Source: Candidatus Latescibacterota bacterium (GTDB lineage: Bacteria; Latescibacterota; UBA2968; UBA8231). From it: a stretch of DNA of 34,744 nt. A model generated the notes under the pieces. The model did not search any database, was not told where the DNA came from, and saw nothing but the letters and a program-made list of their open reading frames with translations. Position 1 is the first letter of the stretch. Each line of letters begins with the position of its first letter. This document shows positions 8,119-16,219 of this stretch, in pieces. The stretch is taken from the NCBI GenBank assembly GCA_022825185.1, contig JAJDYK010000021.1, positions 1 through 34,744 on the forward strand, read 5' to 3'. The translations under genes were made by a program, and so were the position numbers.

Positions 8119-9132
8119 CTACACGCCGTGCAGTTCCAGCTCGTCTTTGTGGTGGCAGGCGGCTAGGTGCGCTTCGCCTTCCAGTGCGGGCATTTGCTGG
8201 CTGCACAGGTCGCTCTTGTAGCGGCAGCGCGGTGCGAACGCGCATCCTTGGTCGTCGGCCGGCGTTGGTTCGCCAGACTCGCTGGCGTCTTCGTCTTCTT
8301 CCATCCACGAGGCGTGGGGGTCGGGTGCGGGTGCGGCCTCTAGCAACATGGCCGTATAGGGGTGCTGCGGTTGGGTAAAGAGGGTTTCGGTTGCGGCCTG
8401 TTCGACGATTCGGCCTTGGTACATGACGGCTACTTCGTCGCAGAGATAGCGCACTACGCTCAGGTCGTGGGCGATAAAGAGCAAGGTGAGGTCGAGGTCG
8501 GTCTGCAATTGGCGGAGCAAGTTGAGGATCTGCGCTTGCACGCTGACGTCGAGCGCAGAGACCGGCTCGTCGGCGACGATGAGCGACGGGCTCAAGGCCA
8601 AGGCGCGGGCAATGCCGATGCGCTGCCGCTGGCCGCCCGAGAAGGCGTGCGGATAGCGGCGCGCGTATCTGGGATCTAACCCCACTCGCTCCATCAGCTC
8701 GCCCACTCGCTCGTGGCTGTCGCGCGCCGACCAGCCATAAGACCGGAGCGGCTCGGCGATTAGATCGCGCACGGGCATTCGCGGATTTAGGGACGAGTAC
8801 GGGTCTTGGAAAATCATTTGCATCTGCCGTCGGGCTTGGACGACTTCGCGCCGGCCGAGCTGGGCCATATCGACGACCTGCCCGTCCTGTTGCCGAAAGA
8901 GGATCTCCCCGGCGGTCGGGTCTAGGGCGCGGAGAATCATCCGCCCGGTGGTGGTCTTGCCGCAGCCGCTCTCGCCGACCAGCCCCAAAATTTTGCCCTG
9001 GGCGAGCGAGAAGCTCACACCATCCACGGCCTTTACCCAACCCGTCTGTCGCTGTAAAAGCCCCCGGTGTACGGGAAAGTGCTTTTTTAACCCTCGCACT
9101 TGCAGGAGGGCGTCTGTGGCCCCGTTGGACAT
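8119..9132 (-). CDS. Oligopeptide/dipeptide ABC importer ATP-binding subunit (OppF/DppF type)
   Basis: The frame is open back to 9306, but the ATG at 9132 with GGAGGGG nine bases upstream starts a normal 337-residue subunit four bases after the preceding ATPase. Seen: Walker A GESGCGKT (53-60), signature FSGGQRQ (164-170), Walker B LIVADEP with Asp188 and Glu189, and switch His222. The C-terminal oligopeptide domain contains QPQHPYT and four cysteines (297, 303, 310, 326), the arrangement that binds a [4Fe-4S] cluster in some Opp/Dpp ATPases. An acidic insert (MEEDEDASESGE) precedes the cysteine part. It powers uptake with the second ATPase and two permeases encoded upstream. Confidence 0.94.
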   Translation of the reverse strand: MSNGATDALLQVRGLKKHFPVHRGLLQRQTGWVKAVDGVSFSLAQGKILGLVGESGCGKTTTGRMILRALDPTAGEILFRQQDGQVVDMAQLGRREVVQARRQMQMIFQDPYSSLNPRMPVRDLIAEPLRSYGWSARDSHERVGELMERVGLDPRYARRYPHAFSGGQRQRIGIARALALSPSLIVADEPVSALDVSVQAQILNLLRQLQTDLDLTLLFIAHDLSVVRYLCDEVAVMYQGRIVEQAATETLFTQPQHPYTAMLLEAAPAPDPHASWMEEDEDASESGEPTPADDQGCAFAPRCRYKSDLCSQQMPALEGEAHLAACHHKDELELHGV

Positions 9133-9136
9133 TGGG

Positions 9137-10144
9137 CTAGTCCCCTCCTTCTTCGGTGTGGATGAAACAACGGGCGCGGTGATGTGGCCCCACTTCTGCG
9201 GACGCGGGCATTTGCTGCTCGCAGATGGGGCCGACCTTTTGCGTGCAGCGGGTGTGGAAGGGGCACCCTTCGGGTAGGGCGTACGCGCTGGGGACGCTGC
9301 CCTCAATCGGCTCGATGTGCCGGCGTTTGCCCGTCAGGCTGGGGATGGATTGCAATAGGGCCGCGGTATAGGGATGTGCCGGGCTGTCGAAAATTGCGGC
9401 TACTGGCCCTTCTTCGACGATCCGCCCCATGTACATCACATAGACGTATTCGACCGTGTGCGCGATCACGCCTAGATCGTGGGTGATCAGCATGAGCGCT
9501 AGCCCTAGCTCGCGCTGGAGCCGCTGGATTAGCTTGAGGACCCGCGCCTGCACGGTCACGTCGAGTGCCGTGGTTGGCTCGTCGGCGATTAAGAGCCGCG
9601 GATTGCTCGCCAGCGCCATGGCAATCATCGCCCGCTGGCGCATGCCGCCCGAAAGCTGGAAGGGGTAGTCGTCGGCGCGGTCCTGCGGATCGGGGATGCC
9701 GACTAAGTGCAACAGCTCGACGACCCGCTGCCGCGTTGCTTCCGAGGATAGCGAGTCGTGGAGTTGGATCATCTCGGCGATTTGGTTGCCAATGGTGTGT
9801 ACCGGCGAGAACGCGGTCATTGGCTCTTGGAAGATCATGGAGATGTCGCCGCCTCGGATCTGGTGCATCTCGTCGCTGTGTGCGTCGAGCGCGGCGAGGT
9901 CGATTTCGCGCTCGTCCAGCTTGCGGCGGTAGCGGATGTGGCCGCTGGTAATCTCGGCTGCTGGCGGCAAAATCTGCAGCAGAGCGTTGGAGGTCATGGT
10001 TTTTCCGCAGCCGCTTTCGCCGACGATGCCCACAGCTTGGCCGGTGTTGATGCGGAAGCTGACGCCGTTGAGCGGCCGCACCACGCCCTCGTCGCGAGTG
10101 ATGCGCACGCTCAGGTCGTGGACGTCGAGTAGGGGAGCGGTCAT
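9137..10144 (-). CDS. Oligopeptide/dipeptide ABC importer ATP-binding subunit (OppD/DppD type)
   Basis: The 335-residue protein has Walker A GESGCGKT (42-49 region), the signature [15 protein letters not shown], Walker [13 protein letters not shown] and the switch ITHDLG. The C-terminal domain has [11 protein letters not shown] and the cysteines of GCPFHTRC...IC...RC expected for an Opp/Dpp Fe-S site. It pairs with the OppF-like subunit that starts four bases after its stop. Oddly for this operon, no Shine-Dalgarno sequence is visible before its ATG: the upstream bases come from the end of the inserted toxin-antitoxin block, only 11 bases away. Confidence 0.94.
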   Translation of the reverse strand: MTAPLLDVHDLSVRITRDEGVVRPLNGVSFRINTGQAVGIVGESGCGKTMTSNALLQILPPAAEITSGHIRYRRKLDEREIDLAALDAHSDEMHQIRGGDISMIFQEPMTAFSPVHTIGNQIAEMIQLHDSLSSEATRQRVVELLHLVGIPDPQDRADDYPFQLSGGMRQRAMIAMALASNPRLLIADEPTTALDVTVQARVLKLIQRLQRELGLALMLITHDLGVIAHTVEYVYVMYMGRIVEEGPVAAIFDSPAHPYTAALLQSIPSLTGKRRHIEPIEGSVPSAYALPEGCPFHTRCTQKVGPICEQQMPASAEVGPHHRARCFIHTEEGGD

Positions 10145-10155
10145 AAAGCGATTGT

Positions 10156-10344
10156 CTAGTCTTCAGTTGCTGGTGAAGCACCTTGTTCGGCGGTCTTTTT
10201 TATGGCAGACAGATCCACAACCTGCCGACCTTCCGCCTTTTCCTTGCTCTGGAGATAGGCAACGAGAGCTTCGATATCATACCCATGTTCCCGTGCAATG
10301 CTGTCTTTAATCCGCCACAGTTCCTCGATGATTTCATCAGACAT
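10156..10344 (-). CDS. Small partner of PIN toxin, probable antitoxin (62 aa)
   Basis: The frame is open to 10443, but the ATG at 10344 has a GGAGGA site eight bases upstream inside the end of the PIN gene, and the protein from there matches the usual short partner found next to PIN genes of this type: DEIIEELWRIKDSIAREHGYDIEA-like helix, then AEGRQVVDL. The two genes overlap by eight bases, so they are translationally coupled. The order toxin first, partner second is reversed from classical vapBC. An antitoxin role is inferred from position, size and charge; the protein shows no recognised DNA-binding fold. Confidence 0.7.
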   Translation of the reverse strand: MSDEIIEELWRIKDSIAREHGYDIEALVAYLQSKEKAEGRQVVDLSAIKKTAEQGASPATED

Positions 10345-10849
10345 TTTCAAATCCTCCCATAAGTTCTTGGGGTGTGCAGATTTCCGGACAGGTATGGTCA
10401 TGTAGAAGGCAAACTTTCCGCATGATGGGTTTGGTTTCGGCATTATCGAGATGGCGGTAATTCCAAGTCAAGAGATAATCGATCCCATGAACAGCGGATA
10501 TGGCAATATGCTGGGCATCGTCCAATGCCTTGGCCGGAAGTGCTTTTCCGTGAAGAAGTGCTTTGGACAATCCAACCACGGCCTCTGTGATCGGCAGTAT
10601 GGGAATACCGGATAACGCCTCAAGACGTCGCCTTCCCGCCTCAGCGTCGCCCCGGCCAGCTTCTTCAAGCGTAACATCGGATGTATAGAGGTCAAATCGG
10701 TTCCTCTGTGTTTCCCACCAGTCAACCGTGATTTTTGTCCAAGCCGCCGCCACTAAGCCACTCGTAGGTCGAGCAGTCAAATAGGATATGACTGAGGTCT
10801 CAATATAGACCGTTTTCTTATCCCTTGGCATCAGTTTTCGCTTCGACAT
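10337..10849 (-). CDS. PIN-domain protein, VapC-like toxin
   Basis: PIN domains are Mg-dependent RNases. In this 170-residue protein the acidic positions are visible: Glu17 in VYIETSVISYL (this subgroup uses IET instead of the usual LDT), Glu62/Glu63 in VTLEEAGRGD, Asp110/Asp111 in ALDDAQHIAIS, and Asp124/Asn130 in HGIDYLLTWNYRHL. The C-terminal ICTPQELM is typical of the subgroup. The start is uncertain: ATG 10849 or ATG 10831, neither with a good ribosome-binding site. It overlaps the small partner gene. A VapC-like toxin role is likely by family and pairing; the target RNA is unknown. Confidence 0.82.
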   Translation of the reverse strand: MSKRKLMPRDKKTVYIETSVISYLTARPTSGLVAAAWTKITVDWWETQRNRFDLYTSDVTLEEAGRGDAEAGRRRLEALSGIPILPITEAVVGLSKALLHGKALPAKALDDAQHIAISAVHGIDYLLTWNYRHLDNAETKPIMRKVCLLHDHTCPEICTPQELMGGFENV

Positions 10850-10937
10850 GTAGTTTCATAATTTTTTCATTTTTCGGTCAAAAAATACGCTTACCACTAG
10901 CCAAAATGCAACGTGGGTGTTGGGAGCATACGATATC

Positions 10938-11084
10938 TCATTCATCCTTCACCATTGGTAGAACACCTATATCGTCTAGACACTGGATCAGGTCGTTGTT
11001 CAATTTACCTACTTCAGCACAGAGATCCTTGATAGAACTAGGGCTGAGGTCATGGACAGCATCGAAATCACCTGAACGTTTCAT
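10938..11084 (-). CDS. Small reading frame (48 aa), unknown; possibly the second half of a frameshifted gene
   Basis: ATG at 11084 opens a 48-residue acidic peptide beginning MKRSGDFDAVHDL and ending IGVLPMVKDE, with an amphipathic KDLCAEVGKLNNDLIQCL helix. A weak GGGAA lies seven bases upstream. It looks protein-like rather than random and lies in the gap between the methyltransferase and the PIN gene. The same frame stays open back to a TAG at 11101-11103 and would join the 27-codon frame at 11095-11178 after a single-base shift. I do not recognise the family. The remaining bases 10850-10937 hold nothing I can identify. Confidence 0.35.
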   Translation of the reverse strand: MKRSGDFDAVHDLSPSSIKDLCAEVGKLNNDLIQCLDDIGVLPMVKDE

Positions 11085-11094
11085 TAAGTTCCCG

Positions 11095-11178
11095 CTAGGC
11101 TAGACGGAGCGATTGTTCGATGTTGTCAAGAATTCGTGGCACTGTAATGCTATCTATGGTGGTGTTTGACGAGGTCAT
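11095..11178 (-). CDS. Tiny reading frame (27 aa) overlapping the methyltransferase stop; possible 5' part of a broken gene
   Basis: Its ATG (11178) overlaps the methyltransferase stop codon as ATGA, the usual sign of translational coupling. It encodes 27 residues with an IPR-like segment (ITVPRILDNIEQSLRLA) that forms a plausible helix, then stops at TAG. A +1 shift near the stop continues into the 48-residue frame, giving a product of about 79 residues. Either this is a small gene broken by one base, or the frame is chance. Confidence 0.3.
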   Translation of the reverse strand: MTSSNTTIDSITVPRILDNIEQSLRLA

Positions 11179-12008
11179 ATGACTAGCTTCATAGCTTCCT
11201 CATACTTCTCTTCCAATTGGCCCTTGAGTGCCTCGCAATAAGGCTTGTGAATCTCAATGCCGATGACGCGCCGCCCTTTGTCCAGCGCAGCAAACGCCGT
11301 CGTCCCCGAACCGACAAACGGGTCTAGCACTACGTCTCCTGCATCCGTGAAAAGTTCTATGAACCACTCCGGCAACCAATAGGGAAACGCAGCACTGTGT
11401 TGCCGATTGCCACATTCGGTGGCGCGGTGGAGCACGTTGTTGGGATACACCTTATCGCGCTCTAACCAATTTGCGACCTTTTTGCCGAAGCCGCTGCCGA
11501 CCTTGGACTCGTCGCGGGAACGATCCGTCTCGCTCAAGGTGCGCATGCGGCTTTCGTACCAATCGCCAACGGGAACCATCACGGCATCTTGGTTCATCTT
11601 GAACTTGCGCTGTAGGTTGAACTGCAAAAGCCGCTCCCACGCATCCCGGAACCGGTTGGGCCACTTGCCGGGATAACAGTTTTTCTTGTGCCAGATAAAC
11701 TCTTCCGTCCACAGCCAGCCCCGCTCGCGCATGGCCAAGATAAGCTCCAGCACATAGGTGTGCCGCTCGCCGTTCACGACCCGTTCTTTGATGTTTAAAA
11801 TAAACGTGCCCGTCGGCTTCAAGACTCGCTGCAACTCATCGGCGATGGGCAGAAACCACTCCACATAGCCGTCCGGCGTTACCCCTCCATACGTAGCAGA
11901 CCGCTGATTGGTATAAGGAGGTGAAGTAACGACCAAGTCCACCGAATCCGACGCAATATGCTGGAGCTGCTCCGTGCAGTCGCCAAGGTACAATGTCCAA
12001 TTTTGCAT
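11175..12008 (-). CDS. Site-specific DNA methyltransferase, beta-type (probably N4-cytosine)
   Basis: The 277-residue enzyme transfers a methyl group from S-adenosylmethionine to an exocyclic amino group of DNA. The catalytic motif IV reads TSPPY (28-32) near the N-terminus and the AdoMet-binding motif I, DPFVGSGTT (229-237), lies near the C-terminus; this order defines the beta class, and SPPY rather than DPPY favours N4-cytosine, though some beta adenine enzymes also carry it. The middle (about 90-220) should contain the target-recognition part. ATG 12008 is preferred over a GTG at 12020. No restriction endonuclease is seen beside it. It begins 18 bases after the permease stop, so it is read with the importer operon. 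Confidence 0.88.
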   Translation of the reverse strand: MQNWTLYLGDCTEQLQHIASDSVDLVVTSPPYTNQRSATYGGVTPDGYVEWFLPIADELQRVLKPTGTFILNIKERVVNGERHTYVLELILAMRERGWLWTEEFIWHKKNCYPGKWPNRFRDAWERLLQFNLQRKFKMNQDAVMVPVGDWYESRMRTLSETDRSRDESKVGSGFGKKVANWLERDKVYPNNVLHRATECGNRQHSAAFPYWLPEWFIELFTDAGDVVLDPFVGSGTTAFAALDKGRRVIGIEIHKPYCEALKGQLEEKYEEAMKLVI

Positions 12009-12026
12009 GACCTTTTCCACGTCTAA

Positions 12027-13133
12027 CTAATGGCTCGCATACGGATCGGCCGCGTCGCGCATCCCATCGCCGACCAAGTTAAAGGCCAAGACCGCGATGA
12101 CCACGAAAAGCCCGGGCAGCAACAGCCACGGCGCCATGGCCACGGCCTGAAAGTTCTGCGCCTTTTGCAGCAGCACTCCCCAGCTAACCACAGGTGCCCG
12201 CAGCCCAATCCCCAAAAAACTCAGCGCGGTCTCGCCGAGAATCATGCCCGGCACCGCTAGAGTGGCCGAGGTGATCACGTGGCTGAGGAACGACGGCAGC
12301 AGATGTTTGAAAATGATCTTCAACTCGTGGGTGCCCGACAGGCGGGCGGCGACCACGAAATCCTCGTCACGCAGGGACAGGAAACGACCGCGCACCACCC
12401 GCGCCAACCCAGTCCAGCCCATCAGCGAGAGGATGATGGTGACGCCGAAGTAAATATGCAGCGGCGGCCAGTGCGCTGGCAGCGCCGCGCTTAGCGCCAT
12501 CCACAGCGGCAACTGCGGCACGGCCATCAGGACCTCGATCATCCGCTGCACTACCACATCGACCCAGCCGCTATAATAACCCGCCAATCCCCCGAGCAAG
12601 ATGCCGATGAGGAAGGTCAGGGCCACGCCGATTAGCCCAATGGTGAGCGAAATGCGCGCCCCATGTATGATTCGGCTGAACAGGTCGCGGCCCAAGTCGT
12701 CGGTGCCAAAGAGGAACAACGGCCCGCTACCCGCACTGAACAGGTGCAAGTCCGCGTTGAAAAGCCCCCAAAACTCGTAGGCCGGGCCGTGCGCGAAAAA
12801 GCGGATCGGATACACGGCCTCGGTATCGACGAGATATTCGCGCTGCCACGGGCCAGCGGCCGTGTCTTGCCGCACGCCGTGGACAAAGGGCCGCCAGTGA
12901 AAGCGCCCCTCGCCGTCAAAGAAGCGAATCGACTGCGGCGGGCAGAGGACGTATTGCGCGTGGCGCTGGTCGGGCTGGTAAGGCGAGACAAATTCGCACA
13001 GGGCTGCGAGGCCGTAGAGCGCAATCAGCACCGCACTGCCGGCTAGGGCCAGCCGATGGCGGCGGAAGCGCATCCACATCAGACGCCACTGCGAGGCGTC
13101 GGCTAGTTGGGTTGTGGGGCGGTCTTCACTCAT
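12027..13133 (-). CDS. Peptide ABC importer permease (OppC/DppC type)
   Basis: The 368-residue inner-membrane protein starts at the ATG at 13133, overlapping the OppB-type stop by eight bases; an upstream TTG (13154) is less likely. An N-terminal cytoplasmic segment with WMRFRRHRLALAGS leads into the first membrane helix, as in OppC. A large extracytoplasmic loop (about 50-140) precedes the LFGTDDLGRDLFSRIIHGARISL segment, and five further helices follow with the EAA-loop-like DFVVAARLSGTHELKIIFKH. The C-terminal FNLVGDGMRDAADPY is the family's usual end. The ATPases it needs are encoded 1.9 kb further on, beyond the inserted block. Confidence 0.93.
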   Translation of the reverse strand: MSEDRPTTQLADASQWRLMWMRFRRHRLALAGSAVLIALYGLAALCEFVSPYQPDQRHAQYVLCPPQSIRFFDGEGRFHWRPFVHGVRQDTAAGPWQREYLVDTEAVYPIRFFAHGPAYEFWGLFNADLHLFSAGSGPLFLFGTDDLGRDLFSRIIHGARISLTIGLIGVALTFLIGILLGGLAGYYSGWVDVVVQRMIEVLMAVPQLPLWMALSAALPAHWPPLHIYFGVTIILSLMGWTGLARVVRGRFLSLRDEDFVVAARLSGTHELKIIFKHLLPSFLSHVITSATLAVPGMILGETALSFLGIGLRAPVVSWGVLLQKAQNFQAVAMAPWLLLPGLFVVIAVLAFNLVGDGMRDAADPYASH

Positions 13134-14109
13134 AGCGGATGCGCGGGTCGGCAATGGCCAACAGAATGTCCGACAGCAGGGTGCCGATCACCGTCAGGAC
13201 GCTGAGCATGAGCAGGAAACTGCCCGCCAAATACATGTCTTGGTTGCGGAGGGAGTCGAGCAGCAAAGGGCCAGTCGTCGGCAGGCTCAACACTACGCTG
13301 GTGATGGCCGAGCCGGAAATCAGGTGCGGCAGCATCCAGCCGACCGTGCTGATAAAGGGATTGATCGCAATGCGCAATGGGTACTTAATCACCAAGCGGA
13401 CCGGGCCAAGACCCTTGGCCAGCGCCGTGGTCACGTAGGGCTTGCCCAGCTCGTCGAGGAGATTGGCGCGCATGATCCGCATCAGCCCGGCCATGCCGGC
13501 CGTGCCGACGACTACGGCCGGGATCCACAGATGCCCGAGCAAATCGCCGAACTTGGCCAAGCTCCACGGCGCACTCGCGTACTCGGGGGAAAACAGCCCG
13601 CCCACGGCGATTCCAAACCACTCGTAGCCCAAGTACATCAAAACCAGCGCCAGCAGGAAGTTGGGCGTCGCCAAGCCGACGAAGGCCGCGAGGGTCGCTG
13701 TGTAGTCGAGCACCGAGTACTGGCGCAGGGCCGAATAGATACCTACCGGGAAGGCGACCAGCCAAGTCAACAAGGTCGCGGTCGAGGTAATCAACAAGGT
13801 GTAGCCAAGCCGCTCCCAAATCAGGTTGTTGACCGACTGGCCGTACATCACCGAATAGCCCATGTCGCCTCGGAGGAAGCCGCCCATCCACTTGAAGTAT
13901 TGGATAACCATCGGGTCGTCGAGGTGGTAGCGGGCGCGCAGGGCGGCGATCTGTTCCTCGGATATATCTTGGCCCTCGGCCTGTAGCTCTTGCAGGCGCG
14001 ACGTGATGATGTCCCCGGGCGGCAACTGGATGACGACAAATACCAGCACCGAGACGGCCAGCAGGGTGGGGATCATAATCAGGACGCGACGGATGATGTA
14101 GTTAATCAT
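13126..14109 (-). CDS. Peptide ABC importer permease (OppB/DppB type)
   Basis: The 327-residue inner-membrane protein begins with the characteristic YIIRRVLIMIPTLLAVS first helix, followed by PGD, the DPMVIQYFKWMGGFLRGDMGYS segment, and five more membrane helices. The EAA-type coupling loop is seen around KPYVTTALAKGLGPVRLVIK, and the end, LLSDILLAIADPRIRYE, is standard. It starts four bases after the binding-protein stop and overlaps the next permease by eight bases. With the OppC-type protein it forms the membrane channel of the importer. Confidence 0.94.
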   Translation of the reverse strand: MINYIIRRVLIMIPTLLAVSVLVFVVIQLPPGDIITSRLQELQAEGQDISEEQIAALRARYHLDDPMVIQYFKWMGGFLRGDMGYSVMYGQSVNNLIWERLGYTLLITSTATLLTWLVAFPVGIYSALRQYSVLDYTATLAAFVGLATPNFLLALVLMYLGYEWFGIAVGGLFSPEYASAPWSLAKFGDLLGHLWIPAVVVGTAGMAGLMRIMRANLLDELGKPYVTTALAKGLGPVRLVIKYPLRIAINPFISTVGWMLPHLISGSAITSVVLSLPTTGPLLLDSLRNQDMYLAGSFLLMLSVLTVIGTLLSDILLAIADPRIRYE

Positions 14110-14112
14110 GGC

Positions 14113-16074
14113 TCAGTCTTGTTGCAGATACCAAGTCTCTGGATAGTAGGGCCAAGACCAGCGCGAATCCCACCCCCAATAGCCTTGGCGCGGGACATTG
14201 CGCAGCCGGTTGCTAACAATAACGGGATGTGGCCCTAGGCCAATGACGCCGAGCGCCCACAGGTTGTCGGCTTGGCTCTGGAGAATTTTCTTGCCCATGG
14301 CGATGCGCTCTTGGAGGTCGGATGTGCGGCGCAGTACCTCCCACCAGGCGATTAGTTCCCGAACCTTGCCGGGCGGCATCCAGCCGCGCGCTCCGTCCGA
14401 GCGGTACCACCGCGACCACTCCGGCCACTGGGTCACCTCCTGCCCCACGTGCATGGGCACGTACCAATAAGGCTCGATGGGAAAGAGGATGTCGGCATTG
14501 CGGTCGGCGTGCCAGATGCTCATGTCCATAACCCCGCCCCGGGTGCGGATGCCTTGCAGCGCGCCGCTTATTTGCTTGCGGTTGATGTGCAGCCCCACTT
14601 CGCGCCAGTGGGCGGTCACCAAATCCACGGTAACTTGCTTTGGCGTCTCCCCGATTGTGTACTCCAGCGTGATTTCGAGGGGGCGGCCATCGGGATGCTC
14701 GCGCCGGCCGTCGCCGTTGCGGTCGATCAGTCCTATCTCGTCGAGCAAGGCGCGGGCGCGTTGCGGGTCGTGCTCGGCCCAAGCTGCGGCAAAGGAAGGC
14801 TCAAAGTAGCGGCTCGAAGATACGACCGTCAACTGACGTGGGACCCCCTGCCCGTAATAGGCGATGTCGTTGATCTCGGCGCGGTTGATGGCCAGCGAGA
14901 GGGCGCGGCGAAAGCGCACGTCCTGAAAAATCTGCCGGAGCCGCTCATCGGGGTGGGTCATGTTGGGCATGAAGGTCACGTCCGAGCCGTAGGGACGAGG
15001 CCAGAGGTAGGTCTCGTAGCCGTTGTCCTGTTCGAAGCGCTTAAACAGTGGAATGTCGGCGGTCTTAAACTGCCGCCCGGCAAAATCGACCTGCCCGGTG
15101 GCCGCTTTAGCTGCCATGATCTCGGGGCTATCAACTCGTTGGACCTCGAGGTAATCGATATAGGGCAGTTGATTGCCAGCAGGATCTACTTTGGGATAAT
15201 AAGGATTGCGGCGGTAGCGGACGCGCGTCGAAGTCTTGCTGACCACCACATAAGCGGTCTGCACTGGCTTGTAAAAGACCATTAGGTCGCGCGTGTTGAC
15301 AACGGCTTGGAAGTAGGTGCGCCAGTCTTGCACGCCGAGTTCCACTGCTTCGCGCTCTAGCTGATCTGAGTCGGTAAAGTCGGGATGATAGCGGCGCATA
15401 AAGTGCGCTGGGGCCGACAGATGCGAGCTGTTGTGGGCGAGGTGCTTGACAAAAAGCGGCATCGGCTGAGGAAAGTGATAGCTAAAGACGTGGGGGCTGT
15501 GCTTTTCGATGCGGGCCCCCTTAAAGCGGGGCGACACCACGGGCGTGAGGTTTTTGTTCTGATGGACGCGATCGAACCAAAAGACAAAGTCGTCGGCCGT
15601 GACTGGGTGGCCGTCGGACCACTTGTGACCGGGCCGGAGGAAGACCGTCAGGGTCTTCGCGTCGTTGTGGTACTCGACCTGCGCGGCAAAGTTGGGCAGG
15701 GTTAGCTGGAGCTGCGGCCCCGGGCGCAGGGTTCCCTCGGGCACGTTGAGGAGCTGTTCGCCGGCGAGGAACAGCCGCGCGGTGCCCCCGTAGGTCCCAA
15801 TCCCGTCGATTGGCTCGACGACAATCGGGTCGTCGGGGAGCCGCTCCTCTACCGGCGGCAACTCGCCGCTGGCTACCAGTTCGTCGAGCATGGGCGACTG
15901 GCGAAAGGTAGTTAAGCCGACTTCCGAGGCCGTGCGCGGCGGGTGGAACCAGCTTTCGGGCCATGCTGTGCGGGGTATGTCGCCCTCGGCCGCTGGGGAT
16001 GCCGCTTGACTTTCTCGGCCACATCCAACTAGGGCCATGAGCATTAGCAGGAACCCGGCCTGCACTACATTCAT
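14113..16074 (-). CDS. Family 5 solute-binding lipoprotein of a peptide-type ABC importer
   Basis: The protein binds the imported substrate in the periplasm and hands it to the permeases. From ATG 16074 (653 aa) it has a lipoprotein signal with LVGC, lipid-anchored at Cys18; a TTG at 16128 would give a longer signal with basic residues, so the start is uncertain. The family-5 fold is clear: GGTARLFL early, LRPGHKWSDGHPVTADDFVFW, then a central ALSLAINRAEIN motif, and a C-terminal half with ARALLDEIGLIDRNGDG. At about 650 residues it is larger than OppA/DppA. The substrate cannot be read; large members often bind compounds other than peptides. A TATAAT lies only four bases before ATG 16074 on the minus strand. 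Confidence 0.9.
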   Translation of the reverse strand: MNVVQAGFLLMLMALVGCGRESQAASPAAEGDIPRTAWPESWFHPPRTASEVGLTTFRQSPMLDELVASGELPPVEERLPDDPIVVEPIDGIGTYGGTARLFLAGEQLLNVPEGTLRPGPQLQLTLPNFAAQVEYHNDAKTLTVFLRPGHKWSDGHPVTADDFVFWFDRVHQNKNLTPVVSPRFKGARIEKHSPHVFSYHFPQPMPLFVKHLAHNSSHLSAPAHFMRRYHPDFTDSDQLEREAVELGVQDWRTYFQAVVNTRDLMVFYKPVQTAYVVVSKTSTRVRYRRNPYYPKVDPAGNQLPYIDYLEVQRVDSPEIMAAKAATGQVDFAGRQFKTADIPLFKRFEQDNGYETYLWPRPYGSDVTFMPNMTHPDERLRQIFQDVRFRRALSLAINRAEINDIAYYGQGVPRQLTVVSSSRYFEPSFAAAWAEHDPQRARALLDEIGLIDRNGDGRREHPDGRPLEITLEYTIGETPKQVTVDLVTAHWREVGLHINRKQISGALQGIRTRGGVMDMSIWHADRNADILFPIEPYWYVPMHVGQEVTQWPEWSRWYRSDGARGWMPPGKVRELIAWWEVLRRTSDLQERIAMGKKILQSQADNLWALGVIGLGPHPVIVSNRLRNVPRQGYWGWDSRWSWPYYPETWYLQQD

Positions 16075-16219
16075 TAAAATTATACCACCCAGAAAGAGAC
16101 GCGCCGCCTGAGAGCGGCTAATAATCAAAGGCCAAAAAGTCTAAAGCGATTCCGACCATTGCGCCAGAGGGCGCGACGACCTACTTTTTTCAGGCATCAA
16201 CACGCGAGGAGATGGCGAT

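Larger units (their letters stand above)
10145..12026 (-). other. Inserted methyltransferase/PIN cargo block within the Opp/Dpp operon
   Basis: Five importer genes lie on the minus strand in the standard order binding protein, permease, permease, ATPase, ATPase. This 1.9-kb block sits exactly between the second permease stop and the first ATPase start. It carries a DNA methyltransferase, two tiny reading frames, and a PIN toxin with a small partner, all codirectional with the importer. From about 10160 to 11170 the sequence is visibly richer in A and T than the flanking genes. No transposase, direct repeat or inverted terminal repeat was recognised at its edges. Confidence 0.7.

Noticed and set aside
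10825..11103. A 92-codon plus-strand frame upstream of the methyltransferase end
   Set aside because: No ribosome-binding site, random-looking composition, and it opposes the PIN gene start and the small minus-strand frame, which looks more protein-like.
13114..13986. A 290-codon plus-strand frame over the OppB-type permease
   Set aside because: Composition is Gln/Arg/His-rich and low in complexity; the minus strand encodes a clear permease.
14449..15285. A 278-codon plus-strand frame over the binding-protein gene
   Set aside because: Antisense to a conserved family 5 binding protein, with no motif of its own.
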